Below the pieces are notes generated by a model, which ran no database searches, had not been told where the DNA came from, and was given only the letters and a program-made list of their open reading frames with translations. This document shows positions 12,091 through 24,415 of a stretch of 64,000 bases of DNA, one piece after another. A program made the position numbers and the translations under genes. The stretch is from Plecoglossus altivelis (taxonomy: Eukaryota; Chordata; Actinopteri; Osmeriformes; Plecoglossidae). The DNA is taken from positions 15,341,324 to 15,405,323 of the forward strand of contig BROE01000006.1 in assembly GCA_036571765.1 (NCBI GenBank). Direction: 5' to 3'. Within the stretch, counting starts at the first letter, position 1, and the number at the start of each line of letters is the position of its first letter.

Positions 12091-12374
12091 TATATGCATA
12101 CTCTATGTATGTCTGTATGTATGAACACATGTACAGTATCAATAGAGGTCGGTATGGACATGTAGATGCGTGTAATTGTGTTTGTGTGAATACATTTGAA
12201 AAAGGTTGAGGTGTGCTTTCATACATGCTTGTTTTGTGTGTATGTAGATGGAGCAGACGTGTCGGAATACTAGTGTGTTTGAGTGTGAGTGTGTGTTTGG
12301 GCGTGCAAGCTTGTGTCTTGACGTGGGCGGGGTTTGGGGAGGTACGGTTCCCGGCAGCCTATTTAAAACTGCTT

Positions 12375-12382
12375 ATGCAAAT
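12375..12382 (+). promoter_or_regulatory. octamer (POU) motif ATGCAAAT
   Basis: A perfect ATGCAAAT, set in AT-rich unique DNA. Perfect octamers occur by chance, so function is unproven. Confidence 0.3.
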
Positions 12383-12671
12383 GAGCTAGATAATGGATTT
12401 CAACGTTTGGCCCTTATTTACATAAGTACGCTGCTACGAGGCTGTTCCGGCTCACAGAGCCCATTACAGACGCTTTCACAGAGATGCTTATGAGCTCTGA
12501 CCTCTCCTTTGACCCTTTTGACACACACACACACATGCACAAACACAAGAGTGTAATGTATGCATTGGTTAACCAAAGTGAATAGTCCTCTCTTTGCATC
12601 CACTCATTTGTTTAACCCCTGGCCAAGAGCTGCTCTCTGACAATGATACTCTAATCTGTTTACACCTGCAT

Positions 12672-12672
12672 G

Positions 12673-12734
<62 letters not shown>
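12672..12734. repeat. compound (CT)n(CA)n microsatellite
   Basis: About 14 CT units followed directly by about 16 CA units. Confidence 0.9.
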
Positions 12735-12735
<1 letters not shown>

Positions 12736-12999
12736 GGGACCAATTCAGAGGCTGTGATATAGAAGAGCAGAGGGCTAACCCAGGACCTGACAACACCATC
12801 AATACATAGTTAAACCTGATAATCTGATAACTCCATTTGATCATTGCAGTCCTATTGCAAATATGCAGCTCAGTGGTATAGGTCAGCGGTGGAGTGTTTA
12901 ACTGCAGATCAAGTTGTACCTAGATCGGTTGTATGTAGGAAAACTTTGAGAATCCAAATTTAGATGTTCATTCTGCTCCAGTTACAGTGTAACTGCTAT

Positions 13000-13165
13000 C
13001 AGCCAGAGCGCATTTGTCAGTCCCAGTGTGCATATTCTAGTGATAATTCTAATGATTTATACAGTTGAAATTAATTGTGACGCACCAGGGTGATTAATTA
13101 GTGTACAGCCACACATGATTAATTGATTTATCACATTTCTCAAAGGTACCATTTATTATAGCACG
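13000..13165. other. candidate conserved noncoding island
   Basis: AT-rich unique block with AGTGATAATTCTAATGATTT, GAAATTAATTGTGACG, GGTGATTAATTAGTG and ATGATTAATTGATTTATC. It holds at least four TTAATT/TAATTA cores in 110 bases. Likely regulatory by appearance only. Confidence 0.4.
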
Positions 13166-15480
13166 GTGAATGGTTAAAAGGCTTGTATGGAGAGAGAAGA
13201 GAGAGCGAGAGAGAGGGAGGGGCGACATGGGGTTAAATGATATTAATATACTACAACCTTTGTTTCGTTATTTGCCTTTATAGAAAGTGCACATGGGCTA
13301 CTGTGGCAACTGAGGCATCAAGGTCTGGGAATCACCAAAACATCCAAGAACCATCTTGAAAGGTTAATCTGTCAATAAAGTGCAGGTTAAAAGAACACAT
13401 AAGTATTGCCCCGTCTGGAATTCAAGGTTTTAACACAGGTCTGTTCTTGACGTATAGTAGAAGCTTGAATCCAATCACCTCCGTCTGGATTTTTTTCTAA
13501 CAGGTAGCTTTGCTTGTTAACCAGACGTAACAGGTTAGCTAAAGTAGGTTGAGCAGTTCAGGAGGCATGGTGAATGAAATCCAGTACGAGGGCTATAGTG
13601 TTAGAGGGTTCAGGACTGAGGCAGGCTGGCAGACTAACAGACAAGAAGCCCAAACAGCCAGGTAATGAAACAGGTAGCACAGACAGGCAGACAGATGAAC
13701 AGCCAGTCAGAAGAAGCAAGTAGCCAGGCAGAAAAAGAAGTAGAGCAGTGAGGTAAGAAGCAGGCAGCACAGGCAGGCAGTACATCAGAGGAGCTGTAAT
13801 GAAATGCTAAAATCACCAGCGCTAACAATCACAGGCCTGTGTAGCAGCTTAGCCTGCTGCTCCTCAGCTATTTGTCATAATCACCGGCTCTTTTCTCATT
13901 AGCAGAAACCCATTACCCCTCCAGTTTATCAGACCAGCGCCCTTATCGCCCCGCCGGCAGCTATCCCAGCATGCTGTGCGGGGGCGGATGGCGAAAAGGA
14001 GCGTTAATCAGAACCACCCCTCCAGAAACTTCAGCGGTTCAGGTGTCAGTATATGCCAAGCCCCACCCGGCTGCTTAACTCCTGCACTGCCAGGAGTGCT
14101 TACCAAGCGCACCAATCCTCATTTGTCTTCAGTCAAGGGCCTGGTTTTCCTTCAGGTCCTCCTGCCTCTACCGTGGGAGCCAGGGACTTCCCCGATCACG
14201 TCTTTGTTCTGCTGTCAACATGACCAATGGGGGCCAAGCCTGAGTGTGATGCATGAATATGACCCTGGTGGTAGCCAGTGTGATCACATCTGACAGAGTA
14301 GCTCATCTTTAATGGCCTCCTCCATCTGCAGACACACAGGGAGATGATATCTCTGTGTTTGGGCCAGCATTTCACTCTGGGAGGAAAGGTGGATTAAATG
14401 AGGTGGTTTAGATAGGGTGTATCATTTATTGAAGGGTTTTCCACAATCCCACGTTTTGCAAATTGTCTTAACTTGTGGCAGGAGTACAAATGCTGGCTTG
14501 ATACTTTTTTTGGTTATAAGCTGTTCTCACTTCGAGATCAATCGGAAGCAGGAAGTCACAGCCCTGAGCCATCCCTCTCTCCACCCTGGCCCTCATCCTT
14601 CCAACAACAATCCAAATCACTCCAACCATAGAATAGCTTCAAGCACACAGTCACAGTATTAGTGGGGAACTTGATCTCTGTGAATAATGTGTAAAGGACT
14701 AATGTGCTTTGAATCCATGTTAGAAAATACCAAGGCCTCTCTTTATCTCTGACTCTCATGATACATTTCTTTAGCTTGAAAATAGGTTTGCCAAGCCTGT
14801 CAGTTCCACATAACTGCCAAAGGACCCACAGCTTTGTAACAAATTTGTTTGTATCATTAATAGTCTTTATATTTCCACATCGTTTACCTGGGTCGACATT
14901 AGAAGAGATATTGAATTGCATCTCATTTCCTTTTGCTATTTGCTCTGTGTAGGGTCCCATTCATCACTTCCTGCTCTAAGCACTTGCCTCCCTTAGAGGT
15001 TAGCAAGAGGCTACATGTTAGCTATAAGCACGAAACAAGCTAATCCAGTCATGCCGACAGGAGTTACTGCTAGAGAAGGCTTGCTAACAAAATGACAACA
15101 GGAGTAAGGCCCCTGGCACTGAGTTATCTTATATCAAACAGGCAGAGTAGTTTTCATATAGACTAGGTTTAGATCCAGCCAGTCACATTACAGGCAGCAG
15201 TTTGCTAACCAACAAAGACAGGTAGGCGTCCCCAGGCTACCTGAGCACTCCACTATATTACACCTTGGTTATTATGACACATCCAACCAAGCAGGCGGTT
15301 GAGCAGAGGTCATTAACGGCTTGCTGGCCTTGCTATCGTCGGTTTACGCTATGCTAGCGAGCACCGCTCTGTAGCGCAGCGCCGGCAGGTAATTAATACT
15401 GTAGCTTCAACATCTGAGAGGGCTAGCTGCTGTCATGACGGAGTTAAGAGTTAATCACTGGAGCTTCAGGTCTGAGAGGG
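13166..15480. other. gene-free sequence
   Basis: No gene is supported. A CAGGCAG-rich degenerate stretch lies at about 13660-13790. The remainder shows no splice-bounded coding segment on either strand. Confidence 0.5.
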
Positions 15481-15499
15481 CTTGGAAGCGCTGCGTACG

Positions 15500-15910
15500 G
15501 CTTCCTCCCTTCCTCTCTTAATCTGTATTTTACGAGTGAGAAGCTTTGCATTATGCAAATCGCTGGCTGGGAACAGGTGACATTTCTACACAGCGCGGGG
15601 TGTCGGACTGCACGGTCTGCCAGGCTGATTTAGACATTAGTATCTGTCAGAGGAAAGAGCTCGGCACTCATCTGCATAGACAGATCTTTCATTTAATCAG
15701 CACGGTTTAAGGTGGACTCATTCCGCAGGAAATGGATGTATTAGGGGTTATGACTGTGAATGTGTGCGTCTGTTTGCTCGACTTAACGTTTGAGAGCATG
15801 CATTTGTATGCGTATTTCTGTTGTGCCTTTGTGAATAATTCAGTAATGAACCATGCATCGAGATAAAAATAGCCCATCCGTTTGCTCCTCGTTTCACTGG
15901 ATTATCAATA
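15500..15910. other. candidate conserved noncoding island with POU palindrome
   Basis: Unique sequence holding the inverted octamer half-sites at 15545-15559, then CATTTAATCAGCACGG at about 15690 and GTGAATAATTCAGTAATG at about 15830. Its look is that of an enhancer. Conservation is not testable here. Confidence 0.4.
15545..15559. promoter_or_regulatory. palindromic POU-dimer-like site
   Basis: TTTGCAT, one central base, then ATGCAAA: a perfect inverted repeat of the octamer core. POU-domain factors are known to bind palindromic octamer-related sites as dimers. Whether this particular spacing is bound is inference. Confidence 0.4.
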
Positions 15911-17019
15911 CAAATGTCATGTTTCCAAGTATTTGTCGTATCTTGATGGCAAATTCACAGAAGAGAACGTGAGGCACAAACAGCAAACTGGCAAAGTATA
16001 TTCCTATTTCTTATTTATTTCATGCTGCAATTTACCTTAATCTTTGTATTTTTCATCACTTGGAAAATCGAACAATTTACTTTGCCAAAAAGAAGGCTCT
16101 CATTATATGTGACAGTCTGTTTGGGTGGGTGCAGGTGCCTGCATATCGTGACAGCCCCCTATCTCTGCGTCTACATGCATGTAGATTAGGTGCCACCTTA
16201 ACCGCCCTCCCTTTCCTCGCTCGACGGCGCTACACTAATGCTGCTGTCCAATAAAAGAGCCAATCAGCATCCACCTGACTCCTCCGATCAGGCAGTCACA
16301 ACTGATGATCAAAGAAGTCATAAAGATCTCATTTCATCTTCCTTCGATCGATCACGATGATGTCTTCATCCTCTTTGTGCCTCGGTAATACCAGCCCATT
16401 ACCTCCGAGGCCCAAACAGGCCTGGCGTGCATATAGAGCCAATGGAGCCACAACGCCTTGATGTGACAGCGCCATCAGCGAGAGGAGGCTAATCTGCACT
16501 GGGAATAAAAAAAAGATCTCAATTACTCTTGACTGGATAATGTGGGAGACACACACACATGCTCTGATAAAACATCTACCAATTTAGCCACTGTCCGCCT
16601 GACTGGTCTCCAACAGCACTCATAACCAATGATCACTCCATCAGAATGGGGAAACGGAGGGCGGGGCGGATTATAGTTAAGGAAGAAAAGAGGGTTCAAT
16701 TGGGAACCAAATGAGTGGAAGATTGGGGGGTGTAGATGAGTCTGGTCGTGTTTCTGCTACACGGAGCGGGTTTCTGGACGCAGATCCGCACACCTGCTAC
16801 TCTTGTTAACCGCCGTTTCCCCCTTGCTTTTCAGGAACCCTAAAAACGAAAGATACGGTCGTGTATCTCGACCTATAAACACTTGACTCAACACACACAC
16901 AACGGATTCAGAACAATTTGGGCTCGATGAAAGCCTATAAACGATATAATCATATCAATATAACACATGCAAACGTTTGTGCTAGTCTATGCGGAGCTGT
17001 AAACATCACACCGGGCCTG

Positions 17020-17415
17020 AAAAGCTGATGGCGGGATAATAGAATCTAACAACAGCTCTCAAGGGAGGGGATTATTAATATTAAAACCAATTGCCAGATC
17101 AATACGCACATAAACAACCTTATCGGCCAATCCCGTTGGAGTACCAAGAGAATTAATTTTAAGCAGCGACCTGATAGCGAGAGGGTTTCGAAAATTACCC
17201 CTCCCCGACACCTTTAGTAACTATTATTGAGCCAATTATCATAAATTCAACCCCCACCCCCGCACCAATTAACAAAGCAGGAAGCCAGTCCTGTGTGTGT
17301 TCTAAGTGTTGTAATTAAGGCGAGACGCTATGTTAATTAGCTTAAAGTGACTGTGTGGTTTTATGCTGCTCGTCTGCTCGTTAACTCAGACATTTAATTC
17401 AATTAGCTTCTTCAT
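17020..17415. other. candidate conserved noncoding island cluster
   Basis: About 400 unique AT-rich bases with many homeodomain-type cores: GATTATTAATATTAAAACC, GAGAATTAATTTTAAG, GAGCCAATTATCATAAATTC, CACCAATTAACAAAG, GTAATTAAGGCG, ATGTTAATTAGC and CATTTAATTCAATTAGC. No repeats and no coding potential. Among the strongest enhancer-like blocks in the desert. Confidence 0.4.
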
Positions 17416-19490
17416 TAGCAGGACAACCATGTTCCGGAGCCGACGCGCGCGGGTGCGCTGACGGCCAAAATCTTGGGCCACAATGATCTGCGAAGACCTG
17501 CACAATGGCGTGCGGGCGCGTACGCGTAAATACTTTATCACATGCATGCTGCGGATGAAGGATGTGCCGCTCGCGGGTAGACAAGCGCACGGACAGATCC
17601 CCGTTAAAGTGCAGGGTCGCAAAAATATGACTCTCGCAAAGTCTGTACAACATGGAAGACAGGTGCTCCTGAGAAGAGACAGGGACGTTTGGAAGAAATG
17701 GAGGAGAATGATGAGGAGGATTAACACAGACACCAGTACTGGCACAGTCCTCTCTCTGTTCCTCTCCACTCCACTCTGGCCAGCCTGATAACAGCCTCTC
17801 CTCCATGACACCTAGGGACAAACTCTATTAACTGTAATAGAGAGAGGCCATTCTCTCAGACTGATACAACATCCTGTCCCTGTTCCTCTCTCTCTATCTA
17901 TCTCGCTCCCTCTGTGCTCGCTCGCTCTATCTTCTCTCTCCTTCGGCTCTGCCTGCTCTCTCCCTGTTCACGTTCGCTCTCTCCTTCTACCCTTTATGCT
18001 CTCTCCCTCTCTCTCTCCTTCCTGTTCTGTGCTAGTTCTCGCTCCATCTCTTCGCCCCCTCCCAAGAAGGATGGCTGTGTCTGAAACACTGAAGCTCCAG
18101 AGACAGCCCTCACCAGAGGCTATCACTGAGCATCGTCCTAATCTGTGGATTAAACAGCGTCTGGCCCCCAGTTTCATTTGAGGCAGAATGGAAAGTGCCC
18201 CGTGTCAGTGCCAGGATGCCTGTCAACGAGGACACACAGGCTGGGCAACGCCGATGTTGTCGTCTACTGGAGGGAACATGCCACAGAAATGACCACAGGG
18301 CCGGACTGAGATCAGCCCTTACACACACTCTTTTTGTTTAACTGATCATCCTACCGTCAACCCCCTGGCCCGGTTGCTGTAGCTCTTCCTATAACCCGAT
18401 GTTGATATTCAAAAAACCCCAGGTCCAACCGATTTAGCAGAAGGCAAAGCAACCTCTAAACAGTTTGAATCATGTCACAGTTTGAAGGGGGTCGGTCTGT
18501 ATTAGTGTTAGCGTTAGTCTGCAAGTAGTGCTCCTGTCATTAGGATGGTGCCTCCGCTCTCAGCCAGGTAAAGTACTGTACTTGAGCCATCTGGTTGCTA
18601 ACGGGTTGTGAAATCTCTCCCTTTAATTCATTAGCGTAATAGTCCAGTTAATGCGGACGGGGGAATGGCCACTTGGACCCCATGTTTTAAAAGTCTCGGA
18701 ACGTGGAGGGAGGAGGATGAGTGAGAGAGGATGAGCAAATTAGAGGAGAGGAAATGCCACATGTCAACAGCCTGATATAAATCACAGGTTCACCCGTTCA
18801 AGTGGTTCTTACAACATGACTATCTTCTCCATCAACTGATGAATTACTGCCATCTGCAAGAAAGGGTGCCGTAAACAGCGGTGCGTGGGGTTGGGGCTGC
18901 GCAGGGCTGTTGTGACTGTCACTGTTGTTGTTATTGTGTGTGGAGCTGTTGCGGTTGAAGTCAGTTGCTGACAGGACATACTGGTCAGAACAGATACCCT
19001 CCCCCCCCTTTTCCCCTGTTCCCCTCCATCAGTGACAACAATGGGACCCCTCCCTCCCAGGCCCCCCCAACTCCCCTCTCTCAAAACAAACCTCCCCCCA
19101 TTACCAACACCCCAACAGAGGGGTTGCAGAAAAAGAGCGAAAGGGAAAGAGAGAGAGAGGGAGAGTGAGCAAGAGAGAAAAAAGAGTCCTGTCAGAAGGA
19201 GCTAAACAATAGAGAAAGCTTGTAGGTATCCTGCTTGTATCAGCTGATAAATGGCCGCCTCTTTAAGGAACTTATCTCTTTAGCTCCTCCGGCATGAGGG
19301 ATGGCATCATTTGGCCTGTGAGCCGGGCTGGACCAGTCATCCTGGATCCATTTAAAAGATAGTGTGATACTGTCGACAGCCATGGACAGGGTAATTGCAG
19401 AGCCACTAGCGTGGTATAAATTACATCAGTCCCGATGGCAGGGAGGCCTCTGCACAAAGCAACAACATTCTGACAATTCAACCACCCCCC
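17416..19490. other. gene-free sequence with pyrimidine tract
   Basis: A CTCTC-rich tract lies at 17884-18025 and a purine run at about 19130-19180. The open frames at 17386-17821 have no family resemblance and overlap on both strands. No gene is called. Confidence 0.5.
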
Positions 19491-19637
19491 TCTCCCCTCC
19501 ACCTGCCAGTCCCCACCCGCCCCCCTCCCTCCCCCCAGCCTCTCAGCTCTCTTATCAACCCTCCGCAGAGAAAAGGAGGCCTGAAAAAAAAATTAAGTAT
19601 TGATCAAATTAACAGTTTTTAAACATCGCTTTAAGAC

Positions 19638-19665
19638 CTGTGTGTGTGTGTGTGTGTGTGTGTGC
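19638..19665. repeat. (TG)n microsatellite
   Basis: An uninterrupted TG run of about 13 units. Confidence 0.9.
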
Positions 19666-19959
19666 GCGTATGCGTGCAGCTGTGTGGGTCTGTGCTCGAA
19701 CAGTGCATGCGTACTCTTGTGTGTGCGTACGCCTGTGCATGAAGCAGTGGTTGATGGAGCAATTAAAGTGAAAAGACAATAAGAGGTGGAGGAGGAATGC
19801 TGACCTACACAAATGGACATGCTCACACACACACCAGACGCATGCACACCCATACACTCCAGACACCCACACCCACATACACCAGGTATACCCACGGACA
19901 CACCAGACACACAAGAGACATTGCAACAGTTCAAATCAAACAACCCAAATGTCATATAC

Positions 19960-20200
19960 TACAAACAAACCCAAAACATCTTGGGTATGATCGGAATAGG
20001 GCCCGTTAAGCATTTTACACTATTTAGTCTTTTTCCATGTCTGTTGTGTATCGATCTGCATTTGTCAATAACGTTTGCTCGGTTGCTAATTGCTCCTGTC
20101 TCTGCGAATGGGGCATCATTAGGGCTTAAAGTAGCTGCCAAGACCAAAAAACGATTCAATGCTCTCCCACAGAATAGCTGACATTTGCATGGAGCTACAC
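19960..20200. other. candidate conserved noncoding island
   Basis: Unique sequence with GTATCGATCTGCATTTGTC, CAATAACGTTTGCTCGG, GGTTGCTAATTGCTCC and an inverse octamer ATTTGCAT at 20183-20190. Both strands are open for about 95-120 codons. The translations lack family features, so I treat this as noncoding. Confidence 0.35.
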
Positions 20201-21410
20201 CAAGGATGGCATGTTTGGATTTATTACCTGTCGTTGATAAGTTCAAAACAGGTTCATTTTAACATGAAGCCATACAACCATTTGAATCAGTAAAACACAT
20301 GGTAAATCCAGTGCAAAAAGAAATACTATGCAATACAAAAAATAAAATGGTTGTTGTTGGTGTAGTCCTTCTATGTTTAATAAGAAAGTCTGTAGTGTTT
20401 AGCATCACTCACACAGTGTTCTTCTGGCACATTCCACCAGACAACAAACAGACAAGACAAAACCCTCCACCTCAAAGAAAAACGGACAGTTGGACACACA
20501 CTCTGCCAGCTGACCTCAGTTCCAGAAGACACCAGAGGTGGAAACCTATTCCATTATTATTTTTCCGCTTCATAAAAGATGAACACATCAAAACCCTGCA
20601 ATGAATATTCTGTCCATAAATCTGAATATTCCCATATATTATTCCAAACAGGAATTGATGTTTCAAAATGTGGTGTTCCAAGCGGACAGACACTCATTCC
20701 TGGGCTAGGGGGAAAATGATAATCTCATCTGGGGGATGGCACTCCTTGGCAATGTTCCGGAAAGCGGGCTTGGCGTCAGCGCCACTGAGCGCGCTCTGCA
20801 CAGTGGGAGAGCTTGTTTTCTCTACAGTGGTTTTATGCACCGGTGCTCTGATATCCATTTACATGTGTGCGCTGAGGTTATGGTTGTGGTCACTGGGGTG
20901 GGTGAGTTAAATCAATGTTACCCACGCTCACCTTCCCTACTGGGACAACAGGAGTGGCAAGCGCAGGAGAGACCCTCAAGTCAGATCCACATATTGTACC
21001 ATGGATGCAGTCATTGGCGCTGACCTTGTGACAGACACACACATTGTGCAAAGACCTCTTACAGGTCCTGTAACAGTATTTCTTTATAGGAAACCAACAT
21101 CGGCAGAACCAACTGCAGCAGGATAGTCACGGATCACACGCTACATGTAGTACCTTCCTTCCAGACAGAGTTCAAACACAGAAACAAACACATTTATAAC
21201 ACGGCTAACCCTGTTGCACAGACATACACACACACACAGCCCTGGTGACAAAGTGGGGGCAGGACCACTTAATAACCTCCTGCAGACGTTGCTTTCATCG
21301 CTGATCCCAACATTCCTCACAGAAGATTTTTCCAGGCCTCTCCAGTATCTCTCCCTCTTCTTGGTGTAACCTCCTCTAAAACCCCTTGATCTATGCGGAA
21401 GACTCTCTAT
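20201..21410. other. gene-free sequence
   Basis: No gene or large repeat is supported. A short CA run is at about 21229. Confidence 0.5.
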
Positions 21411-21414
21411 CTCC

Positions 21415-21575
21415 CTGCCTCTAGCGCTTACCCCACCGCCTGCCTCTATCCCTCACCCCACACCTGCCTCTAGCGCTTACCCCACCGCCTGCCTCTATCC
21501 CTCACCCCACCCCTGCCTCTAATGCCCACCCCATCCCCTGCCTCCATCCCCCACCCCACCCCCTGCCTCCTTCAC
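21415..21575. repeat. minisatellite of about 57 bases
   Basis: A unit reading CTGCCTCTAGCGCTTACCCC plus ACCGCCTGCCTCTATCCCTC is repeated about 2.5 times with drift. It is built from a smaller TGCCTC(T/C)A..CCCACCCC subunit of about 30 bases. Confidence 0.85.
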
Positions 21576-21711
21576 CCCCCATCACCACCCGACCCACAAA
21601 CATTCTTGTTCCCAGACACAGTGATGGCTTCAATTTCCAGCGTTTGATAAAATCAGACGCTGGCCCCTCGGTGTGCTGGGATGGAGTACCGCGACAACGG
21701 GAGGGTGGGAG

Positions 21712-21735
21712 GAGGGGGGGGGGGGGGGGGGGGTG
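21712..21735. repeat. poly(G) run
   Basis: G-only stretch interrupted by one A, followed by GTGAGGGG. Likely polymorphic or an assembly weak point. Confidence 0.8.
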
Positions 21736-22814
21736 AGGGGTGCTGGTGGTAATGAAGAGGACTAGGGGGGAGGGGGAGGGGTGACCTGACACCATATAGC
21801 TAAGACCCCCAGTAGATAGAAGACCAACTGTAATCAAATATAGACATGTAATTGTGTTAATGTGATTTAAAATACCAACTATTCGTTTCACTGGACAGGG
21901 TTGTCTAATACGTATCCAGGCAAACTCCAGATCCCAGAGGGTGGATCTATGTTTGTTTACTGTATCACTGTGTGTATATTTGTGTGTCTGTGTGTGTCGG
22001 TTAAGAGGAATGTTTCAGATGGAACAGTGATGGATCTTGCAGACAATGCCAAGGGGAATGAGCAAGATGACATCTAAATCACAAACACACACACATAATC
22101 ACATAGACACACATGCTACCATCTGTCATGCAGTGCATCGGTCAATTTACAACTGAACAATAATACCCACAGACGTTCACTACAGCAAGACATACAGCAT
22201 TCGCAGCCATGCGTCTGAAAACAGATAATATATGTTCAAAGCCATATATTATATACGTACAATGGAATATATAGACATATTGTCAACTTAAGATCACACA
22301 TTTCTAACCATATAACAGCAATTTAGACAGGAAGGTGCCATGAACTGTGGTTTATAGTCGTCAGCAATCCACTCACTTTGACACTGTCAACCTTTTTTAC
22401 ATGTTAAAGCCACATTCCTGTTCTATGAATCTCCGGGCACGCTCCTGGCAAGGATAAAGTTGAGCTGTTTTGTGATGTCAACAACAGAATTGTCTGCATG
22501 CTGTACAAACCACTCTTTATATTCTTTCTCTTAAAAACAAGCTACGATGTCAACGCAAACAGAGCCAGGGCAGTATTCATAAAATAAAACCATATTACCA
22601 ATTTCTTCACACAAACAATATGTGATAGGTGTAGCGGACCCTTGACCCTGGGTGAACGCTTGGTTATGGTGCTCAGACCCTGAGGGGTGTGTTTGGTTAA
22701 GGTCTTCAGACGGCCCAGACGCTGATGGAGTCTGACAGGCCAGGAGAACCACTTTCCTGTTCTAAACCAGCCAATCAGCCCCTGACCCCCACTGACCCCA
22801 CGGGTAATCTCCGC

Positions 22815-22910
22815 CTATGTGTGTGTGCGTGTGAGTGTGTGAGTGTGTGTGTATGTGTTTGTGGTTGTCAAGCATGCGTGTGTTCGGGTTAGGGGTGTGT
22901 GTGTGTGTTT
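22815..22910. repeat. GTGT-rich tract
   Basis: Interrupted TG repeats. Confidence 0.7.
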
Positions 22911-24125
22911 GGATGGAGTCAGACGGGTGTGAGATCAGCAGGGGAGTCAGGACAGGCTGTCCCCCCAGGTCCCATCAGTCTCTAGAGGGTGATGACTCTG
23001 TTACACCTCCTCTCCTCTCTCCTGTCCCCTTCCCTCTCCCCTCTCCCCTCTCCACTCCGGTCTTTAAAATGGATGTATTTGTCCCAGACCAGGCCTGGTT
23101 GAATCGTGATGAACTGCGGTTGCTAAGGAGGTCACAGCGTCACCAGGTGTTGACCGTTGGTGATGGCTCTATTAGTTCTGTCAGGACTTCCAGCCTGCTC
23201 TGCTGATCCGGAGCCAGAGAGACCAGAGGCACGAGGCAGTGGCAGTGGAGGCTGTCTGGGAACACAATGGGCTGCCTGTGTCCACAACCATCTAGAACCC
23301 TTCCAGAACCATCTATTGACTAGCCACTGTTCCATGACTTTCAAAAACTGTGCGTCTCTGTTCAAATCCTGAAAGCTTCATTCTGAATGTAAACATGGCT
23401 CTCCAATCAGCCGAGGACTCGTCTCAAATGAGACATCTTGGAGAAAACTACAGAATCAAATAAACTTCACCATTGCTGTTTAGTCCACTGTATTTACCTG
23501 CTGTTATGGCATTCAACCAGGAAGGCTAGAAGCCTTCATTTACCGCCCATGAAAGAGATGGTAGATATATGATATGTGGTGCTCCCTTTATGTTACAGGT
23601 GTCATTACACCGTAAAGTATCACTTCTTCTACCGCCTGCCCACTCCGAGGTTTGAACAACTATTTTTGGCCAGCCAAACTGCTGAGAAGCCAGCAATGTT
23701 ACGATGGAGGTGAGGAGTTCAACCAGTTTCAATACAGGAACAGGTGTGGCGTTACATTTCTGCGTGAAGCGTTTGTGTTTGTAAGAATGTGTTTCTGGTC
23801 GTGAGCACTACAGCCTTTTTTTTGACGTTTTCATTTTCTATTTGGTGATCAATAAAGAAAGGTTTAATGTGGTCTCTTGCTGATTGAGGGTGAGGGCTTG
23901 CTGCCACTGCCTGGGATGGTGATGGGTAAGCAGCTGTAGCATGGATGGTTGTTTCGCTGTTTCTTATCGTCTGACCCAAAAACTGCAGCTGGCCAGTCAC
24001 CACGGACACACGCGCGCGTGGACAGACACACACATTTATGAAGTGCCTGGGTGGATAGGTTATTCACTTAGACCAGCGGTCGGCTGTAATTTAAAACAAC
24101 TAGCTGAGCCAAGCTGGGAGCGTTC
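22911..24125. other. gene-free sequence
   Basis: A CCCTCTCCC pyrimidine run lies at 23010-23060. No supported exon. Confidence 0.5.
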
Positions 24126-24127
24126 TC

Positions 24128-24415
24128 ACCCTGCCTCTCTCTCTCTATCCCTCCATCCTCTGTGTGTCTCTCTAACACTGCCTGTCTGCCTCCCTTCCTT
24201 CAAACCTTCATACCTTCCTTCTCTGTTTTTTATCCTTCCTCCCCTCTGCCTGTCTTTACCTCCTTGCTCTGCCTCCCTCTCCTCCCCTCTGTCCTGTCTG
24301 CATTTCCACCCTCTTCCTCTCCCTCCCTTTTTTCTCTCCTGCCCTGCCCACTACCCTTCTTCCCTCCCCCTGTACTTTCTCCCTTCATCCTGCTAGCTCG
24401 CTCCCTGTCCTCCCT
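24128..24415. repeat. polypyrimidine tract
   Basis: CTCTC/CCTTC-rich sequence with no fixed unit. Ser/Pro/Leu frames here are artefacts. Confidence 0.75.

Noticed and set aside
11694..12161. 155-codon Pro/Ser-rich minus-strand frame
   Set aside because: It arises from a G-rich tract; no homology features or exon borders were recognised.
17386..17821. Overlapping open frames of about 140 codons on the minus strand and 100 on the plus strand
   Set aside because: Frames overlap in several phases without domain features; the segment is CpG-richer unique DNA, which lowers stop frequency by chance.
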